Shown: piece after piece, positions 10,101-18,738 of the stretch | How positions within the stretch are numbered: position 1 is the stretch's first letter | Layout: the number at the start of each line of letters is the position of its first letter | NCBI GenBank assembly: GCA_947372865.1 | Contig: CANBVJ010000032.1 | Location: 1-37,281 of the forward strand | From: Comamonadaceae bacterium | GTDB taxonomy: Bacteria; Pseudomonadota; Gammaproteobacteria; Burkholderiales; Burkholderiaceae_C | Reading direction: 5' to 3' | Length of the DNA: 37,281 nucleotides | Translations under genes and position numbers: made by a program | Notes under the pieces: model-generated | Database searches by the model: none | What the model was told of the DNA's origin: nothing | Seen by the model: the letters and a program-made list of their open reading frames with translations, nothing else

Positions 10101-11381
10101 ATCGTCATCCAAGACGAGCACGGCCGCGAGCGTGAGCGCCATAAAGTGCCTTACGGCGCCATCCTCAGCGTCAAAGCCGACCAGGCTATCAAGGCCGGTG
10201 CGATTTTGGCCAACTGGGATCCCTTGACCCGCCCCATCATTACCGAGTTCGCTGGTAAAGCGCATTTCGAGAACGTGGAAGAAGGCTTGACGGTGGCCCG
10301 CCAGGTGGACGAGGTGACCGGTTTGTCGACACTGGTGGTCATTGACCCCAAGCGCCGCGGTTCGGCCAAGATCGTGCGCCCTCAGGTCAAACTGATCGAC
10401 GCTGCTGGCAAAGAAGTCAAGATCCCCGGTACCGACCATGCGGTGACCATCGGCTTCCCCGTGGGCGCGCTGGTGCAAGTGCGTGACGGACAGGACGTGG
10501 GCCCTGGCGAAGTGCTGGCCCGTATCCCCATCGAAGGCCAGAAGACCCGCGACATTACCGGCGGTCTGCCGCGTGTGGCCGAGTTGTTCGAAGCCCGCTC
10601 GCCCAAAGACAAGGGCGTGTTGGCCGAAGCCACCGGCACCATTTCTTTCGGCAAGGAAACCAAGGGCAAAGTGCGCTTGCAGATTACCGATCCCGAAGGC
10701 AAAGTCTGGGAAGAATTGGTCCCTAAGGAAAAGAACATCCTGGTGCACGAAGGCCAAGTGGTGAACAAGGGTGAGTCCGTGGTGGACGGCCCGGCCGACC
10801 CCCAAGACATCCTGCGTTTGCTGGGTTCGGAAGAGCTGGCCCGCTACATCGTGGACGAAGTCCAGGACGTGTACCGCTTGCAAGGCGTGAAGATCAACGA
10901 CAAGCACATTGAAGTGATTGTTCGCCAGATGCTGCGCCGCGTGGTGGTCGAAGCCGCAGGTGACTCCGGCTACATCAATGGCGAGCAGGTCGAACGTTCC
11001 GAGATGCTCAACACCAACGACGCCCTGCGCGCCGATGGCAAGATCCCGGCCGTGTTCACCAACTTGCTGCTGGGTATCACCAAAGCGTCCTTGTCCACCG
11101 ACAGCTTCATCAGCGCGGCTTCCTTCCAGGAAACCACCCGCGTGCTGACCGAAGCCGCCATCATGGGCAAGCGCGACGAGCTGCGTGGTTTGAAAGAGAA
11201 CGTCATCGTTGGTCGCCTGATTCCTGCAGGCACCGGCATGGCTTACCACGAAGCACGTCTGGTGCGCGAGCAGATGGACGACTCCGAGCGCCGTGCCATT
11301 GCCGAGGCCGACGCCGCCGAACTGGCGGCCGACACCGACACCGGCGAAGTGTCCTCGGAAGAGGGCGCTGCGGCCGAATAA
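7158..11381 (+). CDS. rpoC: DNA-directed RNA polymerase subunit beta'
   Basis: The 1407-residue product is full-length RpoC. Near the N terminus is the zinc-binding pattern YECLCGKYK...[12 protein letters not shown]. The catalytic magnesium-binding motif NADFDGD spans residues 456-462. The second zinc site involves the [11 protein letters not shown] region, and the bridge-helix/trigger-loop area includes [16 protein letters not shown]. Together with beta this forms the catalytic core of RNA polymerase. AAGGAA lies just before the ATG in the 58-base gap after rpoB, so the two are one transcription unit, ended by a strong terminator 24 bases after the rpoC stop. Confidence 0.98.
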   Translation: MKSLLDLFKQFTPDEHFDAIKIGMASPEKIRSWSFGEVKKPETINYRTFKPERDGLFCAKIFGPIKDYECLCGKYKRLKHRGVICEKCGVEVTQTKVRRERMGHIDLAAPCAHIWFLKSLPSRLGLVLDMTLRDIERVLYFEAYVVTDPGMTPLKKFSIMTEDDFDAKFKEYGDEFQAKMGAEGIKDLLQSIDIEGSIERLRNDLTGSELKIKKNSKRLKVLEAFKKSGIKPEWMVLEVLPVLPPDLRPLVPLDGGRFATSDLNDLYRRVINRNSRLRRLLELKAPEIIARNEKRMLQESVDSLLDNGRRGKAMTGANKRALKSLADMIKGKSGRFRQNLLGKRVDYSGRSVITVGPTLKLHQCGLPKLMALELFKPFIFARLEAMGIATTIKAAKKEVESGTPVVWDILEEVIKEHPIMLNRAPTLHRLGIQAFEPILIEGKAIQLHPLVCSAFNADFDGDQMAVHVPLSVEAQMEARTLMLASNNVLFPANGEPSIVPSQDVVLGLYYTTRERINGKGEGLIFSDTGEVQRAFDAGEVELNSRINVRLTEYTKDKDSGEFVPSTKLWETTAGRALLSEILPKGLPFANLNKALKKKEISKLINVSFRKCGLKETVVFADKLLQAGFRLATKAGISICIDDMLVPFEKHEIIARAQTEVKEIEKQYVSGLVTSGERYNKVVDIWGKSGDEVSKVMMAKLSKEQVIDRHGNEVTQESFNSIYMMADSGARGSAAQIRQVAGMRGLMAKPDGSIIETPITANFREGLNVLEYFISTHGARKGLADTALKTANSGYLTRRLVDVTQDLVVTEQDCGTHNGYLMRAIVEGGEVIESLRDRILGRTVAEDVLHPETRAVVAPAGTMLDEDKIEELETHGVDEVKVRTALTCETRFGICAKCYGRDLGRGGLINHGEAVGVIAAQSIGEPGTQLTMRTFHIGGAASRAAIASSVEAKSSGNIGFNATMRYVTNSKSELVVISRSGEIVIQDEHGRERERHKVPYGAILSVKADQAIKAGAILANWDPLTRPIITEFAGKAHFENVEEGLTVARQVDEVTGLSTLVVIDPKRRGSAKIVRPQVKLIDAAGKEVKIPGTDHAVTIGFPVGALVQVRDGQDVGPGEVLARIPIEGQKTRDITGGLPRVAELFEARSPKDKGVLAEATGTISFGKETKGKVRLQITDPEGKVWEELVPKEKNILVHEGQVVNKGESVVDGPADPQDILRLLGSEELARYIVDEVQDVYRLQGVKINDKHIEVIVRQMLRRVVVEAAGDSGYINGEQVERSEMLNTNDALRADGKIPAVFTNLLLGITKASLSTDSFISAASFQETTRVLTEAAIMGKRDELRGLKENVIVGRLIPAGTGMAYHEARLVREQMDDSERRAIAEADAAELAADTDTGEVSSEEGAAAE

Positions 11382-11404
11382 GCAAGCCCTGCGCTTGGCT
11401 GACG

Positions 11405-11444
11405 TACCCCGGGCTTATCTCTGGTAAGCCCGGGGTATTTTTTT
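11405..11444 (+). terminator. Strong rho-independent terminator after rpoC
   Basis: TACCCCGGGCTTA (11405-11417) and TAAGCCCGGGGTA (11425-11437) form a perfect 13-bp stem around a 7-base loop, followed by seven T residues (11438-11444). It ends the rplK-rpoC transcription unit and separates it from the downstream LemA-like/rsmB set. Confidence 0.95.
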
Positions 11445-11457
11445 GAGGAGTTTGCAT

Positions 11458-12000
11458 ATGTTCCAGGCTTGGCCGTGGATTGCCGGCGCCCTCGCGGTGT
11501 TTTGGGCCGTGGGTTTGCACAACCGCCTGATGCGCTTGCGCGCGGCTGTTTTTGAGAACAGCGCGGTATTCGAGCGCGCCATGCAGGCGCTGATCGCCGT
11601 GGCGCGAGAGGCGGTGGCTCAGTCCAGCGTGCCGCAGTCGGACGCACCGGCGCCTGCCGGGACGGCCCTGTTGCAGGTCGCAGACACTTTGGAGCAGGGG
11701 CTGCGGGCCCGCAAAACCATGCGCCCCGCCCGCACGAAGGCCAAGGCGCCCGCCGACCTGGGCGCGCTGTGGGCGCAGTTGCAACAAGCCTGGCTCGCCT
11801 ACGCCGTGGCGGCGGAAGGAGTGTGCGATCCGGCGGCGCTGCAAGCCCTGCGCGAGCGCTGGGACGCCGCCGATGCCCAAGGCCCGCTGGCGCGTGTGGC
11901 GGCCAACCAGGCCATTGCCGATTACCAGACGGCCCTCGACCAGGCCCCCGCCGCGTGGGTGGCCGGCGCCATGGGCTTTCGTGCGGTAGCACCACTATGA
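11458..12000 (+). CDS. LemA-like membrane protein (hypothetical)
   Basis: The 180-residue product has one N-terminal membrane segment (about residues 4-18, WPWIAGALAVFWAVGL). A helical region (HNRLMRLRAAVFENSAVF) follows that resembles the start of LemA-family proteins, and the C-terminal AANQAIADYQTALDQAP resembles their last helix. The middle is alanine-rich and degenerate compared with LemA, so the family link is tentative and the function unknown. The ATG at 11458 follows GAGGAG (11445-11450) at 7-base spacing, directly after the rpoC terminator T-run. Its TGA stop overlaps the rsmB start (ATGA), suggesting coupled translation. An in-frame TTG at 11443 would add five residues and lies in the terminator, so it was rejected. 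Confidence 0.75.
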   Translation: MFQAWPWIAGALAVFWAVGLHNRLMRLRAAVFENSAVFERAMQALIAVAREAVAQSSVPQSDAPAPAGTALLQVADTLEQGLRARKTMRPARTKAKAPADLGALWAQLQQAWLAYAVAAEGVCDPAALQALRERWDAADAQGPLARVAANQAIADYQTALDQAPAAWVAGAMGFRAVAPL

Positions 12001-13328
12001 TGAAAACAATGAGCACAATACAAGAACCGATCCCGCTGTGGCGCCAGTTGCAGGCCACGGCAGCCGTGATCGGCGCAGTGCGCAACGGAAGCTCGGGCAC
12101 CGCCGCAGTGGAAGCCGTGGCCGCGCCGCTGCGCCCGGGTGTGCAGGCACTGGCTTTTCACGTCTGGCGCAACCTGGGCCGCGCGCAGGCCTTGCGTAGC
12201 CGCCTGGTCAGCCGCATGCCCGCACCCGCCACCGACGCACTCTTGTGCGTGGCCCTGGCCCTGGCCTGGAACGAAGAGACCGCGCCCTACGACGCCTTCA
12301 CCCTGGTCAACCAGGCAGTCGAAGCCCTCAAGCGCAATTTTTCTACCGCGCCCCACGCTAATTTTGTCAACGCCTGCCTGCGCCGTTTTTTGCGCGAACG
12401 CGTGGCCCTGGTGGCCGCCACCGACCGCGATCCCGAGGCGCTGTGGAACCACCCGCGCTGGTGGGTCGAGCGGCTGCAGCGCGAACACCCCCAGCACTGG
12501 CAAGCGATTCTGACCCTGGCCAACAGCCACCCGCCCATGACGCTGCGCGTCAATGTGCGACACACCAGCCCCGCTGACTACCTGGTGCAGTTGCACGCCG
12601 CCGGCATTGCCGCGCGTGCAGGCGACGCAGCCGTGGTTTATCTGGAGCAGGCGGTGCCAGTGACGCAGTTGCCCGGCTTTGCCCAGGGCGCCGTGTCGGT
12701 GCAAGACGCCGCCGCCCAGGTGGCTGCGCCCCTGTTGCTGCAAGGATTGGGGCCCCGACCTCGCGTCTTGGATGCTTGCGCCGCGCCCGGTGGCAAGACC
12801 GCGCACCTGCTCGAAGCCGCAGACGCGCAGGTGCTCGCCGTCGAGATGGATGACAAGCGCATGCAGCGCGTAGGCCTTACCCTGGAGCGTCTGGGCCTTA
12901 AAGCCGACTTGCGCACCGCAGACGCCGCCCGGCCGCAAGACTGGTGGGACGGCGTGCCCTTTGACGGCATTTTGCTTGACGCTCCATGCACCGCCTCGGG
13001 CATCGTGCGCCGCCACCCGGACGTGCGCTGGCTGCGCCGCGAGACCGATATTGCGCAGCTCGCCCAGTTACAGCAGCGCCTGTTGGATGCCCTGTGGCCC
13101 CTGCTGCGCCCGGGCGGACGCATGGTGTATTGCACCTGTTCGGTCTTTTTGTCCGAAGGCGCGCAGCAGATCCAGCGCTTTGTGGCGCGCCAGAGCGATG
13201 CGCAGTGGTTGCCTTCACCGGGCCACCTGTTGCCAGGGGCCGCCCAGAACGCGTCCAAGCTGGGCGACAATCCCGACCATGACCACGATGGTTTCTTTTA
13301 TGCCTTGCTGGAAAAACGCGGTGCTTAA
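11997..13328 (+). CDS. rsmB: 16S rRNA (cytosine(967)-C(5))-methyltransferase RsmB
   Basis: The 443-residue product matches the usual RsmB length. The N-terminal third is the NusB-like RNA-binding domain. The C-terminal Rossmann-fold methyltransferase has the S-adenosylmethionine motif VLDACAAPGGKTAHLLEAAD, the motif IV LLDAPCTASG with Cys331, and the motif VI YCTCS with nucleophile Cys381. This two-cysteine arrangement is typical of RNA m5C methyltransferases. The start is the first of two consecutive ATGs, overlapping the stop of the LemA-like gene. An open frame continues upstream but lies inside that gene. The end overlaps the following gene by 8 bases if the GTG start is used. Confidence 0.95.
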   Translation: MMKTMSTIQEPIPLWRQLQATAAVIGAVRNGSSGTAAVEAVAAPLRPGVQALAFHVWRNLGRAQALRSRLVSRMPAPATDALLCVALALAWNEETAPYDAFTLVNQAVEALKRNFSTAPHANFVNACLRRFLRERVALVAATDRDPEALWNHPRWWVERLQREHPQHWQAILTLANSHPPMTLRVNVRHTSPADYLVQLHAAGIAARAGDAAVVYLEQAVPVTQLPGFAQGAVSVQDAAAQVAAPLLLQGLGPRPRVLDACAAPGGKTAHLLEAADAQVLAVEMDDKRMQRVGLTLERLGLKADLRTADAARPQDWWDGVPFDGILLDAPCTASGIVRRHPDVRWLRRETDIAQLAQLQQRLLDALWPLLRPGGRMVYCTCSVFLSEGAQQIQRFVARQSDAQWLPSPGHLLPGAAQNASKLGDNPDHDHDGFFYALLEKRGA

Positions 13329-13917
13329 ACGCCTGCTGCGCAGCCTACGCCTGGTCGTTTGGCTGCTGGCCATGCCGCTGGCGCAAGCGCAAAACGCGGT
13401 CGATTTGCAGCAACTGCGCGCAGACCGCTCGGGCGGCGATGTGCTGGTGTCGGCCAGCGTGGTCTTTGACTTGCCCACCGTCGTGGAAGACGCGCTACTC
13501 AAAGGCATTCCGCTGTTTTTCATGCTGGAAGCCGACTTGCTGCAAGAGCGCTGGTACTGGTACGACAAAAAGGTCGCCGGTGTGCAGCGCCAGTTGCGCC
13601 TGGCCTACCAGCCACTGACCCGGCGCTGGCGCGTCAACGCCACCGCCGCGCCCGGAGGCGACAGCTCGCAAGGCCTGGCGCTGAGCCAGAACTTTGACAC
13701 CCTGGCCCAGGCTTTGGCCACCGTCAAACAGGTGTCTCGCTGGAAGGTGGGCGAACTGGGCGACTCCGAAGCCAGCGCCAAATACCGCGTGGAGTTCCGT
13801 TTTCGACTCGACCTGGGCCAGTTGCCGCGCCCTTTCCAGATCGGTGCGATTGGCCAGTCGGAATGGGACATCCAAGCCAGCGGACGAGTGCCTCTGCGCT
13901 CCGAGGCGGGCAAATGA
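13321..13917 (+). CDS. Exported DUF4390-type protein
   Basis: The product has 198 residues from a GTG start. The N terminus (LKRLLRSLRLVVWLLAMPLAQA) is a good signal peptide, with likely cleavage after AQA, so the mature protein is probably periplasmic or outer-membrane attached. The rest (DLPTVVEDALLKGIPLFFMLEADL, WYWYDKKVAG, LAYQPLTRRWRV, FRLDLGQLPRPFQIGAIG) matches my memory of the DUF4390 family, which has no assigned biochemical role. The GTG at 13321 has GGAAA upstream; ATG at 13300 is an alternative adding seven residues. It overlaps both rsmB and the kinase gene (ATGA), so it is almost certainly co-translated with them. A role with the adjacent sensor kinase is inference. Confidence 0.8.
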   Translation: MLKRLLRSLRLVVWLLAMPLAQAQNAVDLQQLRADRSGGDVLVSASVVFDLPTVVEDALLKGIPLFFMLEADLLQERWYWYDKKVAGVQRQLRLAYQPLTRRWRVNATAAPGGDSSQGLALSQNFDTLAQALATVKQVSRWKVGELGDSEASAKYRVEFRFRLDLGQLPRPFQIGAIGQSEWDIQASGRVPLRSEAGK

Positions 13918-16232
13918 GCAGCCCCGGCCTGAGCCCGCCGTTGGGTGACGACGCCGGCAACGGGCGCAGCCTGCGCCGCGCCATTGCCGTGGGTGCGGCG
14001 CTGATGGTGGTGATTGGCCTGGTGCTGCTTTACCTGCTGACCCAGGCCACCAACAACCGCGAAATGTACGAGCAAAACTACGCCCGCCTGTTTACGCTGA
14101 ATGTGGTGGTGGCCGGGTCGCTGCTGCTGGCCATTGTCTGGGTGGGTGTGCGGCTGTATTTACGGGTGCGCCAGGGTCGCTTTGGCAGCCGCTTGCTGGT
14201 CAAGATTGCTACCATCTTTGCGCTGGTGGGCGTGGCGCCGGGGCTCTTGATTTATGTGGTGTCTTACCAGTTTGTGTCGCGCTCGATTGAGACTTGGTTT
14301 GACGTCAAGGTTGAAGGTGCGCTCGAAGCCGGCCTGAACCTGGGCCGGGTCACGCTGGACACCTTGTCCAACGACCTGGCCAGCAAGGCACGCATCGCAT
14401 CGGGCCAGTTGGCCGACTCTTCCGAGGCCGTGCCCGACCTGGTGCTGGCGCGCGTGATGGAGCAGCTCGGCGCCACCGAGGCCACCGTCTGGAGTTCGGG
14501 CGGCAAGCTGCTGGCCAGCGTGGGGCCGATTGGCTTTCAGCTCAGCCCGGACAAGCCCAGCGGGAGCCAGTTCCGCACCGCGCGCGCCGAGCGCTCGCTG
14601 GCCTGGGTCGAGGGCCTGGAGGAGGGCGGCCCTGGCAAGCTGGGCAACCCGCGCATCAAGGCCCTGGTGCCCATTGCCAGTGCCAGCGTGGGCCTGGCCG
14701 CCGAGCAGCGTTTTTTGCTGGTGCAACGGGCCTTGCCCGCCAACTTTGTGACCAACGCGCTGGCGGTGGAAAGCGCCAACCGGGAATACCAAGAGCGCGC
14801 ACTGGCGCGCGAAGGCCTTAAGCGCATGTACATCGGCACCTTGACGCTGAGCCTGTTTTTGGCGGTGTTTGGCGCCATTTTGCTGGCGGTCATTTTGGGT
14901 AACCAGATTGCCCGGCCCTTGCTGGTGCTGACCGAAGGCGTGAGCCAGGTGGCCGCTGGCGACCTGACGCCCAAGCTGGCGATGCAGGGCAATGACGAGC
15001 TCGGCGGCCTGACGCGCGCCTTTGCGTCCATGACGCAGCAGCTCGCCGACGCCCGCGGCACGGTGCAGCGCAGCATGGCGCAGGTGGATTCGGCACGCGC
15101 CCATTTGCAAACGATTTTGGACAACCTCACCTCGGGCGTGCTGGTGCTCAATGCCGACGGCAGCGTGCGCTCGGCCAACCCGGGGGCAGCGCGCATTTTG
15201 AAGCTGCCGCTGGAGAGCTTTCGCGGTGCCACCTTGCGCCAGTTGGCTGGCCTGGAGGCCTTTGCGGTCGGTGTGCAACAGCAGTTTGCCGAGTTTTTGA
15301 GCCGCCGCCTGGAGCAGCCCAACGACCACTGGCAGCAATCCTTTGAACTGGGCGTAGCCCAAGAGCGCATGGCCAGCGGCGCCGAGCGCTCGCAGACCCT
15401 GATTGCGCGCGGCGCCATCCTGCCCGACCGCAGCCGCCTGTTGGTGTTTGACGACATTTCCGACATCGTCTCCGCCCAGCGCGCCCAGGCCTGGGGTGAG
15501 GTGGCGCGCCGCCTGGCGCACGAGATCAAAAACCCGCTCACGCCCATCCAGCTTTCGGCCGAGCGCCTGGAAATGAAGCTCGGCGGCAAGCTGCAGCCGC
15601 CCGAGCAGGCGGTCTTGACCAAGTCGGTCAAAACCATTGTCGACCAGGTCGACGCCATGAAGCGCCTGGTCAACGACTTTCGCGACTACGCGCGCCTGCC
15701 TGCGGCGGTGCTCGAACCGGTGGATTTGAACGCGCTGGTGGCCGATGTCATGCATTTGTACGAAGCCACGGCTGTGCCCATCCACCTGGAGCTCGACGCG
15801 CAGATTCCCCGCGTGCTGGGCGACGCCGAGCAGCTGCGCCAGGTGCTGCACAACCTCTTGCAAAACGCCCAAGACGCCACCGAGCAGTCGCTCGCAGCCC
15901 TGGCCGCGCCTGCCGGCACCGATGTCAGCATCGTGCTGCGCACCCAGTTGCTGCCCAACTCCGGGCGGGTGCGCCTGTCGGTGCTCGACCACGGCGGTGG
16001 CTTTCCCGAGAACATTCTCAAACGGGCGTTTGAGCCCTACGTCACCACCAAGCAGCGCGGCACGGGCCTCGGGCTGGCGGTGGTGAAAAAGATCGCTGAC
16101 GACCACGCCTCACGGATTGAAATCAGCAACCGGTTGCAGGACGGAACCGTCTTTGGCGCCCAGGTCTCGCTATCATTGGCAGGCGCAGAAACAACACATC
16201 ATTTGACAGACGCTTTACCGGACCGCGCATAA
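13914..16232 (+). CDS. NtrY-type membrane sensor histidine kinase
   Basis: The 772-residue product has three N-terminal membrane segments (about residues 23-44, 60-82 and 95-118). A periplasmic-type region of about 180 residues and a fourth membrane segment (about 304-330) follow. A HAMP linker beginning NQIARPLLVLTEGVSQVAAGDL and a PAS-like region (around LQTILDNLTSGVLVLNADG) come next. The HisKA domain has the phospho-acceptor H536 in RRLAHEIKNPLTP, and the ATPase domain has the N-box (N651 in LLQNAQDAT) and G-boxes (DHGGGF, GTGLGLAVVKK). This is the NtrY layout. It autophosphorylates and should pass phosphate to the response regulator encoded 3 bases downstream. The start overlaps the DUF4390 stop (ATGA). 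The Bordetella PlrS kinase is, to my memory, of the same family. The signal is unknown. Confidence 0.92.
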   Translation: MSSPGLSPPLGDDAGNGRSLRRAIAVGAALMVVIGLVLLYLLTQATNNREMYEQNYARLFTLNVVVAGSLLLAIVWVGVRLYLRVRQGRFGSRLLVKIATIFALVGVAPGLLIYVVSYQFVSRSIETWFDVKVEGALEAGLNLGRVTLDTLSNDLASKARIASGQLADSSEAVPDLVLARVMEQLGATEATVWSSGGKLLASVGPIGFQLSPDKPSGSQFRTARAERSLAWVEGLEEGGPGKLGNPRIKALVPIASASVGLAAEQRFLLVQRALPANFVTNALAVESANREYQERALAREGLKRMYIGTLTLSLFLAVFGAILLAVILGNQIARPLLVLTEGVSQVAAGDLTPKLAMQGNDELGGLTRAFASMTQQLADARGTVQRSMAQVDSARAHLQTILDNLTSGVLVLNADGSVRSANPGAARILKLPLESFRGATLRQLAGLEAFAVGVQQQFAEFLSRRLEQPNDHWQQSFELGVAQERMASGAERSQTLIARGAILPDRSRLLVFDDISDIVSAQRAQAWGEVARRLAHEIKNPLTPIQLSAERLEMKLGGKLQPPEQAVLTKSVKTIVDQVDAMKRLVNDFRDYARLPAAVLEPVDLNALVADVMHLYEATAVPIHLELDAQIPRVLGDAEQLRQVLHNLLQNAQDATEQSLAALAAPAGTDVSIVLRTQLLPNSGRVRLSVLDHGGGFPENILKRAFEPYVTTKQRGTGLGLAVVKKIADDHASRIEISNRLQDGTVFGAQVSLSLAGAETTHHLTDALPDRA

Positions 16233-16235
16233 ATC

Positions 16236-16898
16236 ATGGCAAATATTTTGGTGGTTGACGACGAACACGGCATACGCGATTTGCTGTGGGAAATTCTCAA
16301 TGACGAGGGCCACACGGTGGAGTTGGCCGAAAACGCTGCGCAAGCCCGCGCGGCCCGCTTGCGCGAGCGCCCGGACCTGGTCTTGCTCGACATCTGGATG
16401 CCCGACACCGACGGCGTGACCCTGCTCAAGGAATGGGCCACGAGCGGCGCCCTGACCATGCCAGTGATCATGATGAGCGGGCACGCCACCATCGAAACCG
16501 CCGTGGAGGCCACCAAAATCGGCGCCTTGGCCTTTTTGGAAAAACCCGTCACCCTGCAAAAGCTGCTCAAGGCGGTGGAACAGGGCCTGATGCGCAACAA
16601 CCTCGCGTCCCTGCGACCTGCGCCCTTGCCGCCAGCAGTGCCTGTGGCCCACGGCTTTGTGGCAGTGGACGTGCCTGTGGCGTCGCAAGTGCTCAGCGCC
16701 TTGCAGTCCTTTGACCTGGACCGTCCGCTGCGTGAGGCCCGCGACGCCTTCGAGCGCGCCTACTTTGAATACCAGTTGGGCAAAGAAGCGGGTTCCATGA
16801 CCCGTGTGTCCGAAAAAACCGGCCTGGAGCGCACCCACCTGTACCGCAAGCTCAAGCAGCTCGGCGTAGACGTCGCTCGCGGCAAGCGCGGCAGCTGA
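16236..16898 (+). CDS. NtrX-like response regulator lacking the AAA+ domain
   Basis: The 220-residue product has an N-terminal receiver domain (residues 1-120) with acidic pocket D8/D9, phospho-acceptor D52 in LVLLDIWMPD, and the conserved lysine in FLEKPV. A proline-rich linker (about 128-140) follows, and the C-terminal Fis-type helix-turn-helix (about residues 185-213, MTRVSEKTGLERTHLYRKLKQLG) is intact. The sigma-54-activating AAA+ domain of true NtrX (GAFTGA loop, Walker motifs) is absent. It therefore cannot activate sigma-54 polymerase in the usual way and is more likely a direct DNA-binding activator or repressor. It is encoded 3 bases after the kinase gene, its likely phosphodonor. 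Confidence 0.92.
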   Translation: MANILVVDDEHGIRDLLWEILNDEGHTVELAENAAQARAARLRERPDLVLLDIWMPDTDGVTLLKEWATSGALTMPVIMMSGHATIETAVEATKIGALAFLEKPVTLQKLLKAVEQGLMRNNLASLRPAPLPPAVPVAHGFVAVDVPVASQVLSALQSFDLDRPLREARDAFERAYFEYQLGKEAGSMTRVSEKTGLERTHLYRKLKQLGVDVARGKRGS

Positions 16899-16911
16899 TT
16901 TTCAGCCACCC

Positions 16912-16939
16912 CGCAACCGTGCACTCAGTCGCGGTTGCG
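16912..16939. terminator. Hairpin at the convergent regulator/MBL junction
   Basis: CGCAACCG (16912-16919) and CGGTTGCG (16932-16939) form an 8-bp stem spanning the junction of two convergent genes, with the right arm inside the 3' end of the MBL gene. No clear T-run follows on either strand, so termination activity is uncertain. Confidence 0.3.
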
Positions 16940-17869
16940 CAGCACCGCGCCGTCCATGTCGGCGGCGCCTGCGCGCACCAGTTGTGCAATCCAGTCTTCC
17001 ACCAGCACTGCTAAGGGCGTCTCGTCCTTGAACGCGCGCGCCATCTGCGCCAGGTAGGGCGTGGCCAGCGCCCAGTCGCTCAGCGCCGCCACCGTGGTGT
17101 GTTGCAGCTCCAGCAGCTTGAACTTAAGCAAGACCTTGGCGGCGTAGTTGCGGTGGCGCTCGGGCTGGCGCTGAAAATAGTCCAGCCGCGTGCGCGCCGT
17201 ATGCAGCGCGCCTGCCACATCGGCAAACGGTTTGCCGTGGCCAGGAATCACGGTGGTGGGTTGGAGCTGGGCGATCAGGTCCAGCGTGGCGCCCACGGCG
17301 TCAAAGGCGTCCTCGCCTTCGAGTTCGGGAAACACCACGCCAAAGCCGCTTTCCCACAACGCGTCGGCCGATACCAGCAGCCGCGCCTGTGGCGCGAACA
17401 ACACGACCGAATGCGGGTCGTGTCCCGGCGCGGCGTGCACCTGCCATTCCAGTCCGCCCAAGCGCAGCGTGCTGCCGGGTTGCAGCAGATCATCAAAACC
17501 AAAGGGCGGGCAACTTTGACCCGTTCCCTCAAAGGTCAAGTCGGCGGACGACCAAGGCCGCACCGCGTGCGCCTGGCCGGGTGGAATCAGGGTTTCCATT
17601 TCCGGGTAGGCCGCCTGCAAGGCCGCGTTACCGCCGCAGTGGTCGCTGTGCAAATGGGTGTTGAGCAACAGGTCCAGCGGCCGGTCGCCCAGCGCGGAGC
17701 GCACCAGCGCCACGGTTTGCGCGCTGTGGCTGCAGTAGCCGCTGTCGATCAGCGCCGCGTGGTCTGGGTCGCTGACCAAAATATTGTTGGACGACAGCCA
17801 GCCGCGTTGGAACACCCGCACCGAGGCAGGCAAGTGGACAGGAATCGCAGGAGCAGTAGGGGATTGCAT
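16925..17869 (-). CDS. MBL-fold metallo-hydrolase
   Basis: The 314-residue product has the metal-binding signature THLHSDHCGG (H72, H74, D76, H77), then APGHDPHS, SADALWESGFG and VIPGHGKPF. These supply the remaining ligands of a two-metal metallo-beta-lactamase fold. The C-terminal ~100 residues are helical (LDYFQRQPERHRNYAAKVLLKFKLLE), a layout common in uncharacterised MBL hydrolases and glyoxalase II relatives. There is no signal peptide, so it is cytoplasmic. The substrate cannot be told from sequence. It is convergent with the two-component genes and divergent from the GNAT gene. Confidence 0.85.
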   Translation of the reverse strand: MQSPTAPAIPVHLPASVRVFQRGWLSSNNILVSDPDHAALIDSGYCSHSAQTVALVRSALGDRPLDLLLNTHLHSDHCGGNAALQAAYPEMETLIPPGQAHAVRPWSSADLTFEGTGQSCPPFGFDDLLQPGSTLRLGGLEWQVHAAPGHDPHSVVLFAPQARLLVSADALWESGFGVVFPELEGEDAFDAVGATLDLIAQLQPTTVIPGHGKPFADVAGALHTARTRLDYFQRQPERHRNYAAKVLLKFKLLELQHTTVAALSDWALATPYLAQMARAFKDETPLAVLVEDWIAQLVRAGAADMDGAVLRNRD

Positions 17870-17956
17870 GGTCTTGGGCGGGGCCTGTGGTGGGTGTGAT
17901 CGAGTCTATGCGCAGTCCAATCCGATGACCTGGCTAATAAAAAACTCCATACTTAC

Positions 17957-17994
17957 GCTGCAGTGCAGCAAAATCTAGGGAAAACCCTTATAGT
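17957..17994 (+). promoter_or_regulatory. Dyad and possible promoter upstream of the GNAT gene
   Basis: A 13-bp dyad, GCTGCA-G-TGCAGC (17957-17969), is followed by AGGG-AAAA-CCCT (17977-17988) and a -10-like TATAGT (17989-17994) only 6 bases before the ATG. The TGC-rich dyad next to AAAA resembles sites bound by the polyhydroxyalkanoate regulator PhaR in beta-proteobacteria as I remember them. No good -35 is visible. If TATAGT is the real -10, the transcript would start at about the start codon (leaderless) or translation begins further in. Confidence 0.35.
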
Positions 17995-18000
17995 GGGGCC

Positions 18001-18738
18001 ATGGAACGAATCCGCGACTACTTTTTTATGCTGCTTGACGCGGCGGGCGCCTTGCTGCGCATCGGCCCGGCTTCAGGCGGCAGCGACCCGGTGAGCGGGC
18101 GTTTGGCCAAAACGCCGCTGGTGCCGATTCGCAGCCTGCGCCCACGCCACCGCGCGGCGGTGCTGGCGCATTTGCTGGAGCTTTCGCCTGCGGACCGCTA
18201 CCTGCGCTTTGGTTACGCCGCGCAAGACGCGCTGATTGAGCGCTATGTTGAAGGCTTGGACTTTGACCGTGACCAGGTGTTTGGTATCTTCAACCGACGC
18301 CTGCGCCTGATCGCCGTGGCGCACCTGGCCTACGCAAAAGACCCCAAGGCCGACCGTTGCGCCGAGTTTGGTGTTTCGGTGCTGCCGGCCTGCCGGGGCA
18401 AAGGCCTGGGCGCCAAGCTGTTTGCACGGGCCCAACTGCACGCGCAAAACGACCGCATTTCTTTGCTCTTTATCCATGCGCTGAGCGAAAACAGCGCCAT
18501 GCTCAAGATCGCCCGCAAGGCGGGGGCTACGGTGGAGCGCTTTGGCTCGGAGTCTGACGCCTACCTGCAACTGCCCGCGCGCACGCTACAGTCGCAAATG
18601 AACGAGGCCGTGGACGTGCAAATTGCCGACACCGATTACTGCCTGAAAGTGCAGGCGCAGCAGTTCTGGGGCATCCTGGCGGGTATTCAGGAAGTGCGTC
18701 AGCAAATTCGCCAGTCGCACGGCAAATCCTCGCCTTAA
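18001..18738 (+). CDS. GNAT-family N-acetyltransferase
   Basis: The 245-residue product carries a GNAT domain from about residue 40 to 185. The acetyl-CoA-binding motif A is VSVLPACRGKGLGAKLFARA, and LFIHALSENSAMLKIARKAGATV follows as the usual motif B region. The early segment IRSLRPRHRAAVLAHLLELSPADRYLRFGYA is typical of GNAT proteins that begin with a SPESRYLRF-like motif. The last ~55 residues are an extra helical tail. The acceptor substrate is unknown. The ATG has only a poor ribosome binding site (GGGG at 2-base spacing); an internal ATG at 18028 is a possible alternative start. Confidence 0.85.
   Translation: MERIRDYFFMLLDAAGALLRIGPASGGSDPVSGRLAKTPLVPIRSLRPRHRAAVLAHLLELSPADRYLRFGYAAQDALIERYVEGLDFDRDQVFGIFNRRLRLIAVAHLAYAKDPKADRCAEFGVSVLPACRGKGLGAKLFARAQLHAQNDRISLLFIHALSENSAMLKIARKAGATVERFGSESDAYLQLPARTLQSQMNEAVDVQIADTDYCLKVQAQQFWGILAGIQEVRQQIRQSHGKSSP

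Noticed and set aside
7167-11249. A 1360-codon open frame on the minus strand opposite rpoC
   Set aside because: It is a by-product of high-GC codon bias in rpoC; the translation is rich in H, G, Q and L, has no family features, and the plus strand is certain.
14160-16106. A 648-codon minus-strand open frame opposite the sensor kinase
   Set aside because: Codon-bias shadow of a well-supported histidine kinase gene.
17099-17899. Plus-strand open frame opposite the first MBL gene
   Set aside because: No family features; the minus strand encodes an intact metal-binding MBL protein.
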